A stretch of DNA of 5,739 bases from Planctomycetaceae bacterium (GTDB taxonomy: Bacteria; Planctomycetota; Planctomycetia; Pirellulales; Thermoguttaceae). Below are positions 5,154 to 5,739 of this stretch, piece after piece. Position numbers and translations under genes: made by a program. The stretch covers positions 1-5,739 of the forward strand of contig JAISBG010000828.1 in assembly GCA_031266315.1 (NCBI GenBank). Direction: 5' to 3'. The notes under the pieces are model-generated. The model was given only the letters and a program-made list of their open reading frames with translations. It made no database searches and had not been told where the DNA came from. Every line of letters starts with the position of its first letter. Position 1 is the first letter of the stretch.

Positions 5154-5164
5154 AACAGGTGTTT
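5140..5164 (+). terminator. Weak stem-loop overlapping the stop codon
   Basis: CCTGT (5146-5150) and ACAGG (5155-5159) pair around TAAA, which contains the stop codon. AAAC (5140-5143) and GTTT (5161-5164) extend the stem across a small internal loop. The tail (AACTTCGATT) has only a few Ts, so termination would be modest. Confidence 0.35.
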
Positions 5165-5277
5165 AACTTCGATTCACGGCGATTTCTGATACGTTATACC
5201 AAGAAAGTTTTATAAACGTAAATACTCATATTACGCATCAATTTCGTCATTTAATCTTATGGAATAGTTAATTTTCC

Positions 5278-5293
5278 TGTCCCGTTAGGGACA
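5278..5293 (-). repeat. TGTCCC-GTTA-GGGACA hairpin downstream of feoA
   Basis: A perfect 6-bp stem with a 4-base loop lies 17 bases past the feoA stop. On the minus strand GGAAAATT follows, not a U-run, so it is a poor intrinsic terminator. It resembles the dispersed hairpin repeats elsewhere in the window in size and loop, and may be a separate small repeat family or the end of the feoA message. Confidence 0.4.
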
Positions 5294-5310
5294 AAATGTT
5301 GGTAGAAAAA

Positions 5311-5607
5311 CTATTTTTCGACCAGAATTTTTGAAGCGATTGACTGTCCTAAAGCGATTCGGGTATCACCGATGGCAAGAAGAATAGGACGGGTCGAAGC
5401 GGAAGTAGTTGTAGTTGTTCCTCCCTGCAACACACGAAAACGTGTTCCGACGAAAAGCCCCATTCCCATCAATCTGCCCTGAAGTTCCGGCTCAACTGTC
5501 AAATCAACAATTGTTCCGCTTTCTCCCTGAGAAAAATGACTCAAATAATTGACTTTTTCCGAACGAAACGCTGTTTCCGGTGAAGATGTATCAGTTTTAG
5601 CGATCAT
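5311..5607 (-). CDS. feoA: FeoA-family protein, ferrous iron transport accessory
   Basis: FeoA proteins are small cytosolic SH3-like domains that support the FeoB Fe(II) transporter in the inner membrane; related domains also occur in iron-dependent regulators. The 98-residue product fits: HFSQGESGTIVDL (24-36) is the first strand pair, GRLMGMGLFVGTRFRVL (44-60) is the family signature RL-MG-G-V, and PILLAIGDTRIALGQSIASKILVE (74-97) is the closing segment with the typical RIAL...A-KILVE end. About 20 extra residues precede the domain, and a Thr/Ser-rich loop TTTTTSAST (64-72) replaces the usual short turn. The start is the first ATG; no Shine-Dalgarno sequence is seen, only a U-rich leader. 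No feoB follows: the next gene downstream is on the other strand. feoB could lie beyond the right edge or elsewhere. No Fur-like box is obvious. Confidence 0.87.
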   Translation of the reverse strand: MIAKTDTSSPETAFRSEKVNYLSHFSQGESGTIVDLTVEPELQGRLMGMGLFVGTRFRVLQGGTTTTTSASTRPILLAIGDTRIALGQSIASKILVEK

Positions 5608-5680
5608 GGTTGCTGAAAAAAAGAAAAAATTTTGTTTGCCAAAACCTATTTTGTTCTGTCAAACTTTTTAATTCATAAAA

Positions 5681-5709
5681 AGGATAACTCAAAACGAAAA
5701 AAGTGTCAA
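5681..5709 (-). promoter_or_regulatory. Sigma-70-type promoter for feoA
   Basis: On the minus strand TTGACA (5704-5709), a 17-base spacer and TATCCT (5681-5686) give a perfect -35 and a 4 of 6 -10. Transcription would begin near 5674, leaving a U-rich leader of about 65 bases. This suggests that feoA is transcribed on its own rather than from a gene to the right. A second TTGACA (5657-5662) has no matching -10. Confidence 0.55.
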
Positions 5710-5739
5710 GGGAACACCCGATAGAATATCTGATAAAAT

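Overview
The window looks like bacterial chromosome of fairly low G+C. My best guess is a planctomycete-like organism (about 0.6). This rests on a very long FliD with serial internal repeats, two genes without a visible Shine-Dalgarno sequence (fliS, feoA), and dispersed palindromic repeats in every sizeable gap. No rRNA, tRNA or other taxonomic marker is present, so this is inference.

Layout. Positions 1-159 hold small GC-rich hairpins and no gene that I can support. Two flagellar genes follow on the minus strand: fliD (filament cap, 1235-4276) is upstream and fliS (flagellin export chaperone, 160-813) is downstream. A 421-base gap separates them, and most of it is a nested inverted repeat of about 217-235 bp (938-1172). 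The 664-base divergent gap 4277-4940 carries candidate fliD promoters in AT-rich DNA. It also carries a 211-bp MITE-like element (4680-4890) with 18-bp terminal inverted repeats that begin and end in TA. A small plus-strand gene (4941-5153) encodes a ribbon-helix-helix DNA-binding protein; a perfect 8-3-8 palindrome lies just upstream of it. Last, feoA (5311-5607, minus) encodes a small SH3-like iron-transport accessory protein and has a good sigma-70-type promoter upstream. No feoB is visible.

How the parts fit. FliD and FliS work in the same process: FliS holds flagellin monomers for export, and FliD caps the growing filament and folds them in. They are co-oriented and may share a transcript, in which case the inverted repeat would form a large hairpin in the mRNA between them. 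The ribbon-helix-helix gene and feoA have no clear link to the flagellar genes.

The most notable structure is a modular palindromic repeat. It combines a GCCCT-loop-AGGGC hairpin, the word ACAAGCCAG and a CCCGCCGC-AAC-GCGGCGGG hairpin. It occurs twice, head to head, between fliD and fliS, and once inside the MITE-like element. The short hairpin keeps its stem while its loop varies in all six copies. I found no convincing new defence, biosynthetic or mobile system. The candidates for a second look are the repeat family, the expanded FliD, the long disordered FliS tail and the palindrome at the ribbon-helix-helix gene.
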